A stretch of DNA of 35,816 nucleotides, taken from contig JAFDVV010000052.1 in the NCBI GenBank assembly GCA_018268775.1, forward strand, positions 1-35,816, read 5' to 3'. The translations under genes and the position numbers were made by a program. The notes below the pieces were generated by a model, which saw nothing but the letters and a program-made list of their open reading frames with translations, was not told the origin of the DNA and did no database searches. Shown one piece after another: positions 35,579-35,816 of the stretch. This stretch comes from Acidobacteriota bacterium (lineage in GTDB: Bacteria > Acidobacteriota > Terriglobia > Terriglobales > Acidobacteriaceae). The number at the start of each line of letters is the position of its first letter. Position 1 is the first letter of the stretch.

Positions 35579-35816
35579 CTACCGGCCCTCGCGCAACCGT
35601 GCCGCCAGCTTCTCGGGCAGTCCGGCCATTAGAATCCGTCCCTGCGCCGCTGTGAGGTCGTATGGAATGCGATGAAAGACGACCTCGTCCGCATCGGTGT
35701 CGTAGATCGCGAACCCCGCGCGCCAGTCGTTGTCGCGCGGCTGTCCGATGGAGCCGGGATTGATGAGATAGCGTGAGCCTTCCGCAACGGCGAGCGTCCA
35801 CGTCTCTGCATCGTTG
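35579..35816 (-). CDS. Metallophosphoesterase (3' end only)
   Basis: The last 78 codons of a gene that enters from beyond the window edge, with TAG at 35579-35581. The fragment reads RYLINPGSIGQPRDNDWRAG and then FAIYDTDADEVVFHRIPYD, the C-terminal motif of calcineurin-like phosphodiesterases (NPGSxGQPRD, after the last metal His). It closes with LPEKLAARLREGR. The catalytic half and start are outside the window, so the exact subfamily is open. It is 62 bp upstream of, and in line with, the Wzi-like gene. Confidence 0.8.
   Translation of the reverse strand, partial: NDAETWTLAVAEGSRYLINPGSIGQPRDNDWRAGFAIYDTDADEVVFHRIPYDLTAAQGRILMAGLPEKLAARLREGR

Overview
The window looks like chromosomal DNA of an acidobacterium (class Terriglobia, the Terriglobus / Granulicella / Edaphobacter group). 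This is inferred from GC-rich genes, a PadR regulator coupled to an ADOP-type (acidobacterial duplicated orphan permease) MacB/FtsX permease, and intergenic gaps filled with short palindromic repeats. No tRNA, rRNA, CRISPR array, prophage or insertion-sequence transposase was seen. Genes are mostly housekeeping or cell-envelope functions, and nearly every gap over about 150 bp carries repeats.

Layout. 1-5.4 kb: aconitase acnA with a clear terminator, a small AAA-like protein that has lost its P-loop, and a secreted protein with an internally duplicated domain. 5.4-10.6 kb (+): bifunctional (p)ppGpp synthetase/hydrolase rel, a GT4 glycosyltransferase and D-Ala-D-Ala ligase ddl. 10.9-17.1 kb (-): an amino-acid biosynthesis block read trpB, trpA, chorismate mutase, DAHP synthase (type I-beta), prephenate dehydrogenase, threonine ammonia-lyase. 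Upstream of trpB is a leader with a 24-residue aromatic-rich peptide ORF, a hairpin over its Tyr-Trp-Tyr codons and a terminator, arranged as a transcription attenuator. 17.4-24.5 kb (-): a polytopic membrane protein, an outer-membrane-type protein, a Tat-exported multicopper oxidase, the ADOP permease and its PadR repressor with two palindromic operators. 24.6-27.4 kb (-): a PHP-domain protein, a LOG-family protein and a small membrane protein. 27.7-29.7 kb (+): an ABC-F ATPase whose linker contains an in-frame copy of one intergenic repeat. 29.8-32.8 kb (-): a second DAHP synthase (AroG type), a Sel1-repeat protein and a J-domain coiled-coil protein. 32.9-35.8 kb: a secreted beta-propeller protein (+), a Wzi-like outer-membrane protein (-), and the 3' end of a metallophosphoesterase gene (-) cut by the window edge.

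How parts fit. Both DAHP synthases feed chorismate. The mutase and TyrA take it towards tyrosine/phenylalanine, and TrpAB completes tryptophan. The leader codons (2 Phe, 2 Tyr, 1 Trp) would make aromatic-amino-acid supply a natural input.

The most unusual content is the repeats. At least six families (A to F here) recur. Family D modules keep conserved flanks but have different, self-complementary stems. A family B copy has become coding sequence. A family F pair forms 30/32-matching inverted arms starting 4 bp from the stop codons of two convergent genes. Function, mobility and taxonomic range of these elements cannot be settled from this window alone.
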